Of a stretch of 8,571 nucleotides of DNA, positions 1-7,785 are shown in pieces. The position numbers were made by a program, and so were the translations under genes. Under the pieces are notes generated by a model. That model made no database searches. It was not told the DNA's origin and saw nothing but the letters and a program-made list of their open reading frames with translations. How positions within the stretch are numbered: position 1 is the first letter of the stretch; each line of letters begins with the position of its first letter. Source of the stretch: Methylovulum sp. (GTDB lineage: Bacteria > Pseudomonadota > Gammaproteobacteria > Methylococcales > Methylomonadaceae); assembly GCA_004299465.1 (NCBI GenBank), contig SCST01000694.1, forward strand, positions 1-8,571, given 5' to 3'.

Positions 1-3000
1 AACTCGGTGGATTCCGTCCACTACGGTCCAGCCCTAAGTCTATGCGCCCGGCCTTCATGGTCGCAGAACCGGCAGAGCCTTTTAGGCCGCCGTCCAGCAC
101 CGCCCCTTCCGCCGCCGCCACCGCTATTTTTCCGGCATTAGAGCCGATTTCAGTCGGGACATAACGAATGCCGGATGCCGCGCCGTCGCCGACAGGCAGG
201 TCCAGCACCGCACTAGCGCCCGACACATCGATTTGCGAGCCTTGCTCGAGAATGACATAACCGCGTTGCGCTTTGAACGTAATATCGCCGCCGTCCAATA
301 CATCGCCGCTACGCCGCCCGGCGGCATCCGGAGGATTCATGCGCGTCGTGCCGGTCGCGAGTAATTGCCCGTGTTCGCCCAGCCATAACGCCTGTGCGGC
401 ATTGTATTCGACACCTGGATCGGCACCGATATCTAGGCTGATTGAGCCGGCCGGCGCATCGATCAAGCCATCGACATAGACGCCGCCTTCCGTCGACGCC
501 AAGCTGATAGCGGCTTCCTTATCCGCTAAAATCTCAGTGCCGGTCTCCAATTTGACATTGGTTTTACTCGTCAGCGTTAAATCGACGGCGCCGCGTAAAT
601 GCTCCGGCAAGGTTTCGATACGGCTGAAGTCGGCTATCGATTCGCCGCCCGCTTGTTGCCGGAAATCGCCTTGCAGAACCCGGTTTTGTTGGACCAGTGT
701 CAACGACGCGCCTTGCTTGACAGTAAGATCGCCGGCGTTAGCGCTTAAATTAATTTCGCTGAACCCTGATTGATTAGCGAGATCGAAATGCCCGTTTCGA
801 ACGCCGAGAACCAATGCCGATGCCGCCGCTTTAGCGTCACCAGGCGCGCCGACAATAATTTCGCTGCTGCTAAGGCTCAGGCTGCCGCCCTCGGATAAGC
901 CATAGGCTGACAACTCGCCATCCAGATGCAATACCGCTGATTCATTGCTTCCAGCCGTAAGGCTGATCGCGCCGCCCCTGCCCTCCGTAAGACCGTTGTC
1001 CTGCGCCAGCCAGGCGCCGCCGTCAGCCCTGATCTCCGAACCGGACTTCATATTTAAATCGCCTGCCGCCGACACGACAATAGCACCGCCGTCAATCGCC
1101 AACGCTTCGGTAGGCGTGGCATCCAGGCCCTGTGCAAAATCGTTGACCCAACGCCCCGACACATCGAGCACAGACGCGGAACCCACATTGATAATGCCGG
1201 AATTTTCAGGGAGGCCGTTATTGTTGCTGACCAGCTCAATTGAGCCGCCGGCCGAGTAAATATCCCCCTGCACATTGATCTTGCCGGCCTCCAGGTTAAA
1301 TTCGCTGCCGGCTTGCATCGCAATATCGGCGGCGACCCTGACCGCGCCGCTTGTCTTTATGCTGAATTTTTGTATCCCCGAATCATTGCTTAATGCCGTA
1401 GACAGCACTAGGTCGGTTGGCCTGTCCTGTTTGCTGGGATATTTATCGTCTACGGCAATATCCACGGCATTTTTTTCAGTCTGGATCAGCACATTCTGGA
1501 CGTTCTGGATATTATTCAAGGTGGACTTAAATACCGTGGTATCCAGAGAAAAAGAGCCGCCATAGGCGATAGTCTCCGCCGTGCGCTGGAAGGTATTATT
1601 TGCCGCCCCGGCGACTAACTCGCCGTTCCATGACAAGCGCGGCGCGGCAATATTAAGCGCACCGGCCGCCAGGCCTTGCGTATAGCCTTGCTCGAAACGG
1701 CCTTGACCAAACTGCGCCAGGGCATCCCATACCTTGGTCACCCCCCATTTTTCATGCACTTCATTGACCACGCCGAAAACCGCCGCATAATGCTCATTTG
1801 GGTCGGCGTCGCTGATATCGACAATTTTGCCGTAATCGGTCAACAGCTTGGTCGTACTGATATAACCCTCGTGAAAATCTAACGAACCGCCGGAAATATC
1901 AATAACCGCCTCATTATTGACAATCACATCGCCGCTGGAGGTCAGGTTGATCTCGCCACCGGTCCCAAGGCGCTCGTCCAGGCTGCGTTCAAAACGAGCG
2001 ACTGCGCCGCTGGTATCGACAATTTCAGTATCTTTGCGGATATCGACCCGTATGGTTTGCCCCTGCAGTACGCCGCCCTTTTGTAATGGGGAATCCCGCA
2101 ATTCAAACGATTGCACGGACATCTCGGCAACATTCCTGTCGATATCGGCCTCGACATGCGCTGTTCCCGAAACATCGATGCGCGCACCCTTATCGAGGAT
2201 GATACGACCCCGATTACCATCGCCCGGATTTTCAACATTATCCGTCGCCGTTATATTCACCTTGCCGCCCGGAGCGACTATCGACGAGCCGGACTGCATA
2301 TGCACGGTATCCGCCGACACTTCTAAATACGAGGCCGGCTGGACCTGTTCATCAATCGCCGAACCGCCGCCTGTATCGGCAATGATTTGCGTCATGCTGC
2401 CCGGAGCAAACGTAACATTGGACTGGGTGCCGAGACCATCGTTTAAACCCTGGATTCGGTTTGTTGTCGTCGCTATCAGCGCCTTACTTTCCTCTTTACC
2501 GCCTTCCCTGGCCAATAAGCGGATGGAACCGTTGACGTTGACCGATGTCGTTGCCGTGACGCGCCCGCCCTGGTTGACGGCAAACCCGGCCAAGGTCACA
2601 TTGCCCTGGCGGGCCAGGATATTGCCCAGGTTGGAGACCTTGCCGCCGGTGCCGACTTCGACCAGCAAGCCCGCGAACGGGCTTTTACTATTAGCCGGCT
2701 GCAAGTAAACCTTGTCCTTGCTGGCAACCAGGATAATCTGCCCCTGCTCATCGGCAGTAATCGAGCCTTCATTATTGACCGTAGGAGCCGCCATGATCAG
2801 GCGGCCGTTTTTACCGATATGGATATTCGCACCGGCATCAACCTGGATTGCCGCCGTTTTAGGGTCACTATCCGAACTCACAAGCGCCGCGTTGCCGGCA
2901 GTCGCATCGAATTCATTGACAATGCCGCGTTCAAAGACCTCGTCAGAAATATTTAACGTTGAAGCGACCATTGAATTGACGTCAACAACCGAATCCTTGC

Positions 3001-3424
3001 CGAAGACAAAGCCGTTTTTGTTATACAGGTAGATCTGGCCGTCGGCGGTGACCTTGCCGAGAATCCGGCTGGGGTCATCCTGGAAAATACGGTTGAGCGC
3101 GATAGAAGAAGTGCTGGGTTGTTTGAATTGGACCTGGTTTTTAGCGCCCACATTAAAACTTTGCCAATTTAGGATGGCTCGTTCGTCGTGCTGATCGATG
3201 CGCAAGGTATCGCCGATAACCTGGTTGCTTGCCGAAGGTTGCTGGGTTACCGGGTTCATTGACGCCCAAACCTGCGCGGGTACCGGCAATTCAGCATAAA
3301 CAGGTGAAACAGACCCCATAAATACGCTGCCGGCTATTGCCATGCGCACACAAGCGGACAATGGTCTCAACCGGAAAATATCCATTGTTGTTATCTGTTG
3401 GGTTATGCTTCGTTTATTACCCAT
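1..3424 (-). CDS. TpsA filamentous-haemagglutinin-type exoprotein, N-terminal part (runs off left edge)
   Basis: Reading the minus strand from the ATG at 3424 gives 1141 codons without a stop to the window edge, so the C-terminus is missing. The first 44 residues form a long Sec signal peptide with a basic N-region, a hydrophobic stretch near 28-40 and a likely VYA|E cut. Residues about 45-300 are the TPS (haemagglutination activity) domain: LNWQSFNVG (85-93), VQFKQPS (98-104), ALNRI (109-113) and NKNG (135-138), which corresponds to the NPNG motif of FHA. The rest is a Gly/Ser/Asn-rich beta-helix with a recurring I/V-D-V/I-SG motif near residues 415, 510, 755 and 1065. No cysteine occurs after the signal peptide. 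The start at 3424 is preferred because AGGTG lies 7 nt upstream; the in-frame ATG at 3430 would leave 1 nt. The tpsB partner lies directly upstream. A surface adhesin role is the family expectation; the actual ligand is unknown. Confidence 0.93.
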   Translation of the reverse strand, partial: MGNKRSITQQITTMDIFRLRPLSACVRMAIAGSVFMGSVSPVYAELPVPAQVWASMNPVTQQPSASNQVIGDTLRIDQHDERAILNWQSFNVGAKNQVQFKQPSTSSIALNRIFQDDPSRILGKVTADGQIYLYNKNGFVFGKDSVVDVNSMVASTLNISDEVFERGIVNEFDATAGNAALVSSDSDPKTAAIQVDAGANIHIGKNGRLIMAAPTVNNEGSITADEQGQIILVASKDKVYLQPANSKSPFAGLLVEVGTGGKVSNLGNILARQGNVTLAGFAVNQGGRVTATTSVNVNGSIRLLAREGGKEESKALIATTTNRIQGLNDGLGTQSNVTFAPGSMTQIIADTGGGSAIDEQVQPASYLEVSADTVHMQSGSSIVAPGGKVNITATDNVENPGDGNRGRIILDKGARIDVSGTAHVEADIDRNVAEMSVQSFELRDSPLQKGGVLQGQTIRVDIRKDTEIVDTSGAVARFERSLDERLGTGGEINLTSSGDVIVNNEAVIDISGGSLDFHEGYISTTKLLTDYGKIVDISDADPNEHYAAVFGVVNEVHEKWGVTKVWDALAQFGQGRFEQGYTQGLAAGALNIAAPRLSWNGELVAGAANNTFQRTAETIAYGGSFSLDTTVFKSTLNNIQNVQNVLIQTEKNAVDIAVDDKYPSKQDRPTDLVLSTALSNDSGIQKFSIKTSGAVRVAADIAMQAGSEFNLEAGKINVQGDIYSAGGSIELVSNNNGLPENSGIINVGSASVLDVSGRWVNDFAQGLDATPTEALAIDGGAIVVSAAGDLNMKSGSEIRADGGAWLAQDNGLTEGRGGAISLTAGSNESAVLHLDGELSAYGLSEGGSLSLSSSEIIVGAPGDAKAAASALVLGVRNGHFDLANQSGFSEINLSANAGDLTVKQGASLTLVQQNRVLQGDFRQQAGGESIADFSRIETLPEHLRGAVDLTLTSKTNVKLETGTEILADKEAAISLASTEGGVYVDGLIDAPAGSISLDIGADPGVEYNAAQALWLGEHGQLLATGTTRMNPPDAAGRRSGDVLDGGDITFKAQRGYVILEQGSQIDVSGASAVLDLPVGDGAASGIRYVPTEIGSNAGKIAVAAAEGAVLDGGLKGSAGSATMKAGRIDLGLDRSGRNPPS

Positions 3425-3698
3425 GTTCATTCACCTGCTTGCAAAAAAAGATTTAATGTAGCTATTCATCTAGCAGCCCGCTTTCGTAGGGCGCGCCGCG
3501 CGCCTTATACCCCACATGCCGCGCCGACACATCAAGGCAAGGCGCGCGCAGCACGCCCTACGGCGCCTGTATGCTGTTATATTTAAAACATCCGGCGAGG
3601 AATCGGCAGCGTTCGTATCGACACAGGATACCTACCCGCCATAGTTGATTTCTTACCCAGTAAAAACTGGCTTAAAGGACGCAATCGGCACAAAACAC
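3425..3698 (-). other. Long tpsB-tpsA intergenic leader
   Basis: These 274 bp separate the TAA of the transporter gene from the exoprotein start on the same strand. They hold a small hairpin of CCAGT arms and a four-base loop (3657-3670), the 76-bp REP pair (3486-3561), and an AT-rich stretch with a T-run before the AGGTG ribosome site. I see no gene here. I also see no convincing promoter: a TTGATG/TATAAG pair inside the REP core has a spacer of 20, which is too long. The simplest reading is a co-transcribed spacer with strong RNA structure. Confidence 0.7.
3486..3561 (-). repeat. REP-like inverted pair (BIME-type), copy 1
   Basis: Two unlike GTAG-headed palindromes face each other around a 36-nt core. 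The plus-strand left arm (3486-3504) is GTAG followed by stem GGCGCG, loop CCG, stem CGCGCC. The right arm (3541-3561), read on the minus strand, is GTAG followed by stem GGCGTGC, loop TGC, stem GCGCGCC. A conserved GTAG foot plus a GC hairpin is the hallmark of REP sequences mobilised by RAYT (TnpA-REP) transposases; the name here rests on that resemblance. The same element recurs in opposite orientation at 7710-7785. As RNA between tpsB and tpsA it would fold very stably. Confidence 0.8.
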
Positions 3699-5309
3699 TT
3701 AAAATTCCGTTGCAATATTGAAATGCAATTTTGGATCGCCTTTTTGTACCGGCTCTAAATCGAGCAACGGGAAACCCAAATCCAGCACACCGACAAAATA
3801 TTTCCACAATTGGAATCGCATGCCTAATCCGGCGCTCGCCAAATCGTAAGTCTTGGCATTGCCGGGCAAAGCCTGCTGCACCCAACCACGGCCGCCATCG
3901 ACAAATACCAGGGCCTGTAATTTGTTGATAGTGTCCCTGTATCCCGGCGCCAAGTGCGGAGAATGCAATTCCAGCGAAGCGATCATACCGTCATCGGATA
4001 AAGCCTGGGTTTCGAAATAACCGCGTATGCTTTGCATGCCGCCAAGTGAAAACTGCTCATTACTGATTAACGGCGAATCCGCCGCCTGCCCGGAAAAGCG
4101 ACTGGAAAATTCCATGCCGTAAGGCAGGTTATGCGTAAAATTAATCCCGCCCGTTAACACCGAATAATTTGCCCGCGCATTAAAGCGCTTGTTTTCAAAC
4201 TCGCTCTGCTCGTTACCCATGCCGCGTACCGAAAAATTGACGCCGACATTAAAGGAAGTCAACGATTCTTTACCTCTCAGTGAAGAAGCATACTGCAGCA
4301 TGAAAGGCAGGTAGGTTATCGGGGTCCGTATCGTATCGGCGCCGATTAAATTAAGGTCTTCCTTAAAATCCTTGTAATCAACACCTAATGTCAAGGTGTG
4401 AAAATAATCATCGAGACCCGGCAGCGGCTTTATTAAGCGGGCACCGTAAATCTCGCCGATACCGATGACCGACAATGCACCGGCGCTGGCAATCTGCGCA
4501 TTCGATGACGAACTGACGGCATAAAAAGCAAGTTTTGCATCGGTATTCGGCACCGGCAACACATAAGTGCCGGCCCAGACATCGACTTCTTCATTATTCT
4601 CGGGAGAAACCTGGTACATCAGCGACGCGCTATGCAATTTTTGCCATAAGTTATCGTAATGCAATGAGGTGACTAATCGTAAACGACTCGTCGATGAGGT
4701 GTTGCGTCCGTTTAATTCAACCCGCCCATGTAACGGCAATGAATCTTTAACTTTTAAATCAACTTCCAGCGTTCCCGGCGTCTCCCCGGCACGCAATACC
4801 GGCGTCACCTTGCGGTCCGCGCTTTGATTATCGATTGCAGCAAGTTGCGCCTGCATTTTCGGCATATTGGGCACATTGCCTTCAGCCAGTTCCGGTACGC
4901 CGGCCTTGATAGCACCTAAGGAAAAATAGCGTGAATCCTTAATGCGCAAGCGCGAAACCTTTCCTTCGACCACTTGCAGGTAAACAACGCCATTCTTGAC
5001 ATCCTGTTCGGGAATATCCACCGCCACCGTTTGATAGCCTTTGGCCTGGTAAATCTTTTCCAATGCATCACGGGCCTGTTCTACGGTATCGATGGTTTTT
5101 TTAGGCCCTAAAAACGGGTAGACCGCCCGCTCAAGCTCAGTCCGTTCGAGCAGGGTATTGCCTTTTACACGTAATTCCAAAAGATCGAAACCCGGTTGCT
5201 GCACTTGCTGAGGCTCAGCGGCAACGGAAAAATTGATAGTTATCCCTAAAATAAAGCATAAAGCCGCTCGTTTAAAAAAGGTGCTTCGCTGGGTCTCTTG
5301 TATCCGCAT
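3699..5309 (-). CDS. TpsB outer-membrane transporter, ShlB/FhaC/HecB family
   Basis: This Omp85-superfamily protein exports the partner exoprotein across the outer membrane in two-partner (type Vb) secretion. Residues 1-31 form a signal peptide cut after VAA. POTRA 1 spans about 41-118 and a second POTRA about 119-192. From about 193 (LHGRVELNGRN) it is a 16-strand-type barrel ending LHFNIATEF, with the terminal Phe usual for barrel proteins. The loop-6 motif IRGY is at 428-431 and the facing FVDGG at 469-473. R429 and D471 are 42 residues apart, the same spacing as Arg450 and Asp492 as I recall them in FhaC. At 536 residues it is close to family size, but only about ten residues separate the signal peptide from POTRA 1, leaving no room for FhaC's plug helix and linker. 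No cysteine remains after cleavage. No clear Shine-Dalgarno precedes the ATG. Confidence 0.95.
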   Translation of the reverse strand: MRIQETQRSTFFKRAALCFILGITINFSVAAEPQQVQQPGFDLLELRVKGNTLLERTELERAVYPFLGPKKTIDTVEQARDALEKIYQAKGYQTVAVDIPEQDVKNGVVYLQVVEGKVSRLRIKDSRYFSLGAIKAGVPELAEGNVPNMPKMQAQLAAIDNQSADRKVTPVLRAGETPGTLEVDLKVKDSLPLHGRVELNGRNTSSTSRLRLVTSLHYDNLWQKLHSASLMYQVSPENNEEVDVWAGTYVLPVPNTDAKLAFYAVSSSSNAQIASAGALSVIGIGEIYGARLIKPLPGLDDYFHTLTLGVDYKDFKEDLNLIGADTIRTPITYLPFMLQYASSLRGKESLTSFNVGVNFSVRGMGNEQSEFENKRFNARANYSVLTGGINFTHNLPYGMEFSSRFSGQAADSPLISNEQFSLGGMQSIRGYFETQALSDDGMIASLELHSPHLAPGYRDTINKLQALVFVDGGRGWVQQALPGNAKTYDLASAGLGMRFQLWKYFVGVLDLGFPLLDLEPVQKGDPKLHFNIATEF

Positions 5310-5341
5310 GTTTTTTATTGGCTATGTTGAATCGCGTGTGG

Positions 5342-5371
5342 ACTATACCTGTCACTTCCAGGAGCAATCAA
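5342..5371 (-). promoter_or_regulatory. Candidate sigma70 promoter of tpsB
   Basis: On the minus strand TTGATT (5371-5366) is followed by an 18-nt spacer and TATAGT (5347-5342), 4/6 and 5/6 matches to the -35 and -10 consensus. Transcription would start near 5335, giving a leader of about 26 nt before the tpsB ATG. The position right before the gene and downstream of a hairpin supports it. It has been read by eye only. Confidence 0.5.
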
Positions 5372-5533
5372 GTATTTTGTACCGCTAAAGATAGGGAGTG
5401 ATTGAAAATATTGCACTAATTACAAAGGTTCTTTATAAGGCATTCTATTAAGGTTATATTAATTTTTGATGACAGTATCCGGCTTCCGCTGAGTCCTGCA
5501 CGCCCTGTCCAATTTCCATCCCCCTTAAATGCA

Positions 5534-5565
5534 CCAAGCCAATCGTCGCGAAACGATTGGCTTGG
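5534..5565 (-). terminator. Terminator-like hairpin after PstS-like gene
   Basis: CCAAGCCAATCGT (5534-5546) pairs perfectly with ACGATTGGCTTGG (5553-5565) around a six-base loop. It begins about 50 nt past the stop of the PstS-like gene. On the minus strand the bases after the stem are TGCATTTAAGGGG, so the U-tract is short and interrupted. It may therefore terminate weakly or mainly protect the 3' end. Confidence 0.6.
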
Positions 5566-5614
5566 ACAACTCGGCAATCCCTTACCGATTTCAGCTCATC
5601 AACATATTGCTAGG

Positions 5615-7210
5615 TTATTTGAACTGGATACCGCCAGATGTACTTGGATTGTAAGCTGCAGGCGCACGGCAGGCATTAGGAGCCAGGTCTTCATTATTCA
5701 CTATAGCGCCGTGGGTGAACGGGTTAACCGGCTTGTCGAAAGAGATGCCACCATCCTTTAACGGCGTAAACGACTGAGGCACAGCTAAGAATCCGCTCTT
5801 ACCCCATGAATGCACAGCAGCCTGGTTAGTCGCCGACATCACGATAGGGTTGCCTGATTGCTTGATCACTTCATCGACAACGGCTTTTTCACTTTGGTCG
5901 AACACATGGGATTTGTTGTATTGATAAGTCAATTCGACCCAATCCTTGTATTTACCGCGAACAACCTTATCTAGCGTAGGCTCTACACCGTCAACCTTGA
6001 TAAAGCGATAGTCGAAAGAACGCCCGGCATTATGCTCGGTGCCTTGCAAACCGATGGCCCAACGCACGCCATAAGTATTGTTAAACGAGGTGCCTACCGT
6101 GTTGCTGCCTGAATCCAGTTCTGACAAACACTCAGACACTACGCCGGAAGAGCTGTTTTCATGAACCTGGGCCTTGGCAATCGTCTCTGGTAACGCGCCG
6201 GTTTCAGAAACGACCGGGATAGCTGCATCGTTACAAGGGTAATTCAGGAATTTGATGCCGAACTGGGCACCGGTACCTGAACCATTGGTTCTACGGCAAA
6301 TATGCAGACGATCGCTCGCCGGCTTGTTTGCGGCAGCCGCATTGTCAAACAAATTATTGCCCGTACCGCCCAGCCTTAATTGTTTCCATGAACTCAGCTT
6401 ACCGGTAAAAATACTGGCAATCTGCGCAGAACTTAAAGAGGGCATACAAGCTGCTGTTTCTCTTTTAGACGCATTGGTTACACAGGTATTGGTTTTACCG
6501 AACTGCGCTTCCTGCATTGCGTTACGCAGTTTTGTCGTTACCGGCACGCCAAATGTTAAAACGGCAGCCGACTTCACCGTTAACTTGCTGACGTCTGCAG
6601 CAGTTATCGGGTCAAAACCGGAAGGCGTGTTTTGGCCGAAAAATTGCGCAGGGTCGACATCCGACATGCCAAAATCAGGTTTTACTAGGTTCGATAACGC
6701 CGGATTTCCTTCGGTTTGAAGGCAGTTGATCTTGGTAAAGCTTGTACCTACCACACCATCTGAAACTTTTGTGCAATTAGCCGCATTGTCGACTTTCAGG
6801 AAATCGATAGCCGCATCGGCAACGATCGGGTTAACGCCTTGAGCCGAACCGCCTTTATTGCGTTTATACAACAACAGGTTGGTTTTGCCGGCCGCCAAAC
6901 CTTTCAAGGCAGGGTTTTGGGTATTCAACACGCATAAATAAGCGTTTTGGTCTTTGCCGGTAGACCCGGTATCCTTGTATTGATAAATCAATTGTGCTGA
7001 ATCGCAAATCCGGTTGCTGGCCGGAATTTTGGAACTGGTCATCAACGACTCAATGAATGGTTGTGACGCTGATGAACCTGATAAAAATATTTCGTAAGTA
7101 GTTGCCGGGTTGATGACAGGTATGCCATTGCCGTCAACGGTAATAGCCGCCTGCGCAGTGCCGCCAAATAAAGCGACAGAAACTGCCGCACCTAATATTA
7201 GTTTTTTCAT
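5615..7210 (-). CDS. PstS-like periplasmic substrate-binding protein, cysteine-rich
   Basis: This 531-residue protein is exported: a signal peptide of 21 residues ends AQA|A. Several segments match the phosphate-binding PstS/PBP-like-2 fold in order: FLSGSSASQPFI (42-53) as the first ligand loop, FGMSDVDP (180-187), FGVPV (220-224), IASIFTGKLSSWKQL (264-278, like the PstS segment containing GxIxxW), and RRTNGSGTGAQF (306-317), the second ligand loop. It is clearly longer than a typical PstS (about 320-350 residues), with extra sequence between motifs and after about residue 330. The mature part has ten cysteines (69, 93, 146, 163, 243, 255, 305, 326 and two nearer the C-terminus), an even number suited to disulfides. 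AGAGG lies 5 nt before the ATG. No pstCAB or other permease genes are visible. Ligand phosphate is plausible from the fold but unproven. Confidence 0.82.
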   Translation of the reverse strand: MKKLILGAAVSVALFGGTAQAAITVDGNGIPVINPATTYEIFLSGSSASQPFIESLMTSSKIPASNRICDSAQLIYQYKDTGSTGKDQNAYLCVLNTQNPALKGLAAGKTNLLLYKRNKGGSAQGVNPIVADAAIDFLKVDNAANCTKVSDGVVGTSFTKINCLQTEGNPALSNLVKPDFGMSDVDPAQFFGQNTPSGFDPITAADVSKLTVKSAAVLTFGVPVTTKLRNAMQEAQFGKTNTCVTNASKRETAACMPSLSSAQIASIFTGKLSSWKQLRLGGTGNNLFDNAAAANKPASDRLHICRRTNGSGTGAQFGIKFLNYPCNDAAIPVVSETGALPETIAKAQVHENSSSGVVSECLSELDSGSNTVGTSFNNTYGVRWAIGLQGTEHNAGRSFDYRFIKVDGVEPTLDKVVRGKYKDWVELTYQYNKSHVFDQSEKAVVDEVIKQSGNPIVMSATNQAAVHSWGKSGFLAVPQSFTPLKDGGISFDKPVNPFTHGAIVNNEDLAPNACRAPAAYNPSTSGGIQFK

Positions 7211-7522
7211 GATTTCCTCTTGGTTTAATTAAATAAACAATACACTGTGAAACACTCACGCTATAATCCCGCGCATCAGCATTTACCAGGAAGCCAGCCT
7301 GCTGATCCCCCGCAGGCCGCCCGATAAACCCTGCATCCTACGCTCCGGTTTTGGAACAACATCTTCGATAAGCAAAAACAATCCAGCCAGGCATGTGCTG
7401 CCGGATTGCCTTCTGCCACCAGCAAAAACCCAAACAGAATTTATGCTTGCCGCCCTAACTCGTTGCGTATTTTTTCATATTTTATCGGGCCAAATAATGA
7501 CAGCTTCATTAAAGTTCGATGT

Positions 7523-7541
7523 AATGTAATACATTTGTATT
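7523..7541. promoter_or_regulatory. Overlapping AT-rich palindromes, possible operator
   Basis: AATGTA-A-TACATT (7523-7535) overlaps AATACA-TT-TGTATT (7528-7541), so the TACATT half belongs to both. TGTA recurs nearby at 7564-7582. Two overlapping short perfect palindromes in a divergent control region resemble a repressor site. AT-rich DNA yields such palindromes by chance, so the call is tentative. Confidence 0.35.
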
Positions 7542-7624
7542 TTGTTTCGATGACAATTCCTGCTGTGTAGTAATTCTGTAACATTTATCTTTTATCTTAA
7601 TTAAAGGCATCTATCCTATTACCT

Positions 7625-7653
7625 ATCGTTCCTAGGCTCCGCGTGAGAACGAT
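7625..7653. repeat. Hairpin repeat of the CGTTCC...GAACG type
   Basis: ATCGTTC (7625-7631) pairs with GAACGAT (7647-7653); the inner part pairs imperfectly to a TCC loop (7638-7640). The inner 25 bases resemble a dispersed palindrome that I recall from several gammaproteobacterial genomes, arms CGTTCCCACGC and GCGTGGGAACG around TCC, with three differences. The family assignment is from memory. Confidence 0.5.
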
Positions 7654-7709
7654 GGACCTGAGTAGTTACCATTAAAAACACCGTAACCGTTCAGATCCTT
7701 GCCTGAAGC

Positions 7710-7785
7710 GTAGGGCGTGCTGCGCGCGCCTTCTCCGGCGTGTAGGTAACGTGCCACTCCGTTGATGGCGCGCGGCGCGCCCTAC
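7710..7785 (+). repeat. REP-like inverted pair (BIME-type), copy 2
   Basis: The left arm (7710-7730) is GTAG, stem GGCGTGC, loop TGC, stem GCGCGCC. The right arm (7767-7785) is, on the opposite strand, GTAG, stem GGCGCG, loop CCG, stem CGCGCC. Both arms match copy 1 perfectly once that copy is reverse-complemented, and total and core lengths are the same (76 and 36). It ends 46 nt before the RHH start codon, so it may lie in that gene's 5' leader. Confidence 0.8.

Larger units (their letters stand above)
5310..5614 (-). other. Intergenic region between PstS-like gene and tpsB
   Basis: This 305-bp stretch holds no gene. Going leftwards from the PstS-like stop it contains a 13-bp perfect hairpin about 50 nt downstream, then an AT-rich block around 5395-5475, then the tpsB promoter candidate. 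The arrangement suggests tpsB-tpsA can be transcribed separately from the PstS-like gene, although partial read-through is possible. Confidence 0.6.

Noticed and set aside
1917..2708. Plus-strand open frame of 263 codons, and similar plus-strand frames at 945-1259 and 1275-1565
   Set aside because: They lie antisense to the exoprotein gene, which has clear TPS and beta-helix features. Their products are low-complexity Pro/Ser/Ala-rich strings, as expected from the complement of Gly/Ala-rich coding sequence.
3383..3385. Alternative exoprotein start at the in-frame ATG 13 codons downstream (M14)
   Set aside because: It would give a more standard 31-residue signal peptide but has no ribosome site, whereas the ATG at 3424 has AGGTG at 7 nt.
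3505..3540. Promoter inside the core of REP copy 1 (TTGATG ... TATAAG on the minus strand)
   Set aside because: The spacer is 20 nt, too long for sigma70, and the core sequence is not shared with copy 2.
3486..3561. CRISPR-like repeat-spacer-repeat reading of the 76-bp elements
   Set aside because: Each element has only two palindromes that face each other and differ in sequence. There are no tandem direct repeats and no cas genes.
3583..3885. Minus-strand frame of 100 codons downstream of and overlapping tpsB
   Set aside because: Most of it is the TpsB C-terminus read in another frame. The correct frame keeps the FVDGG motif and the terminal Phe, so there is no frameshift or separate gene.
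6252..6719. Plus-strand open frame of 155 codons
   Set aside because: It is antisense to the PstS-like gene over its ligand-loop region, with no domain or ribosome site, so it is a shadow of the real frame.
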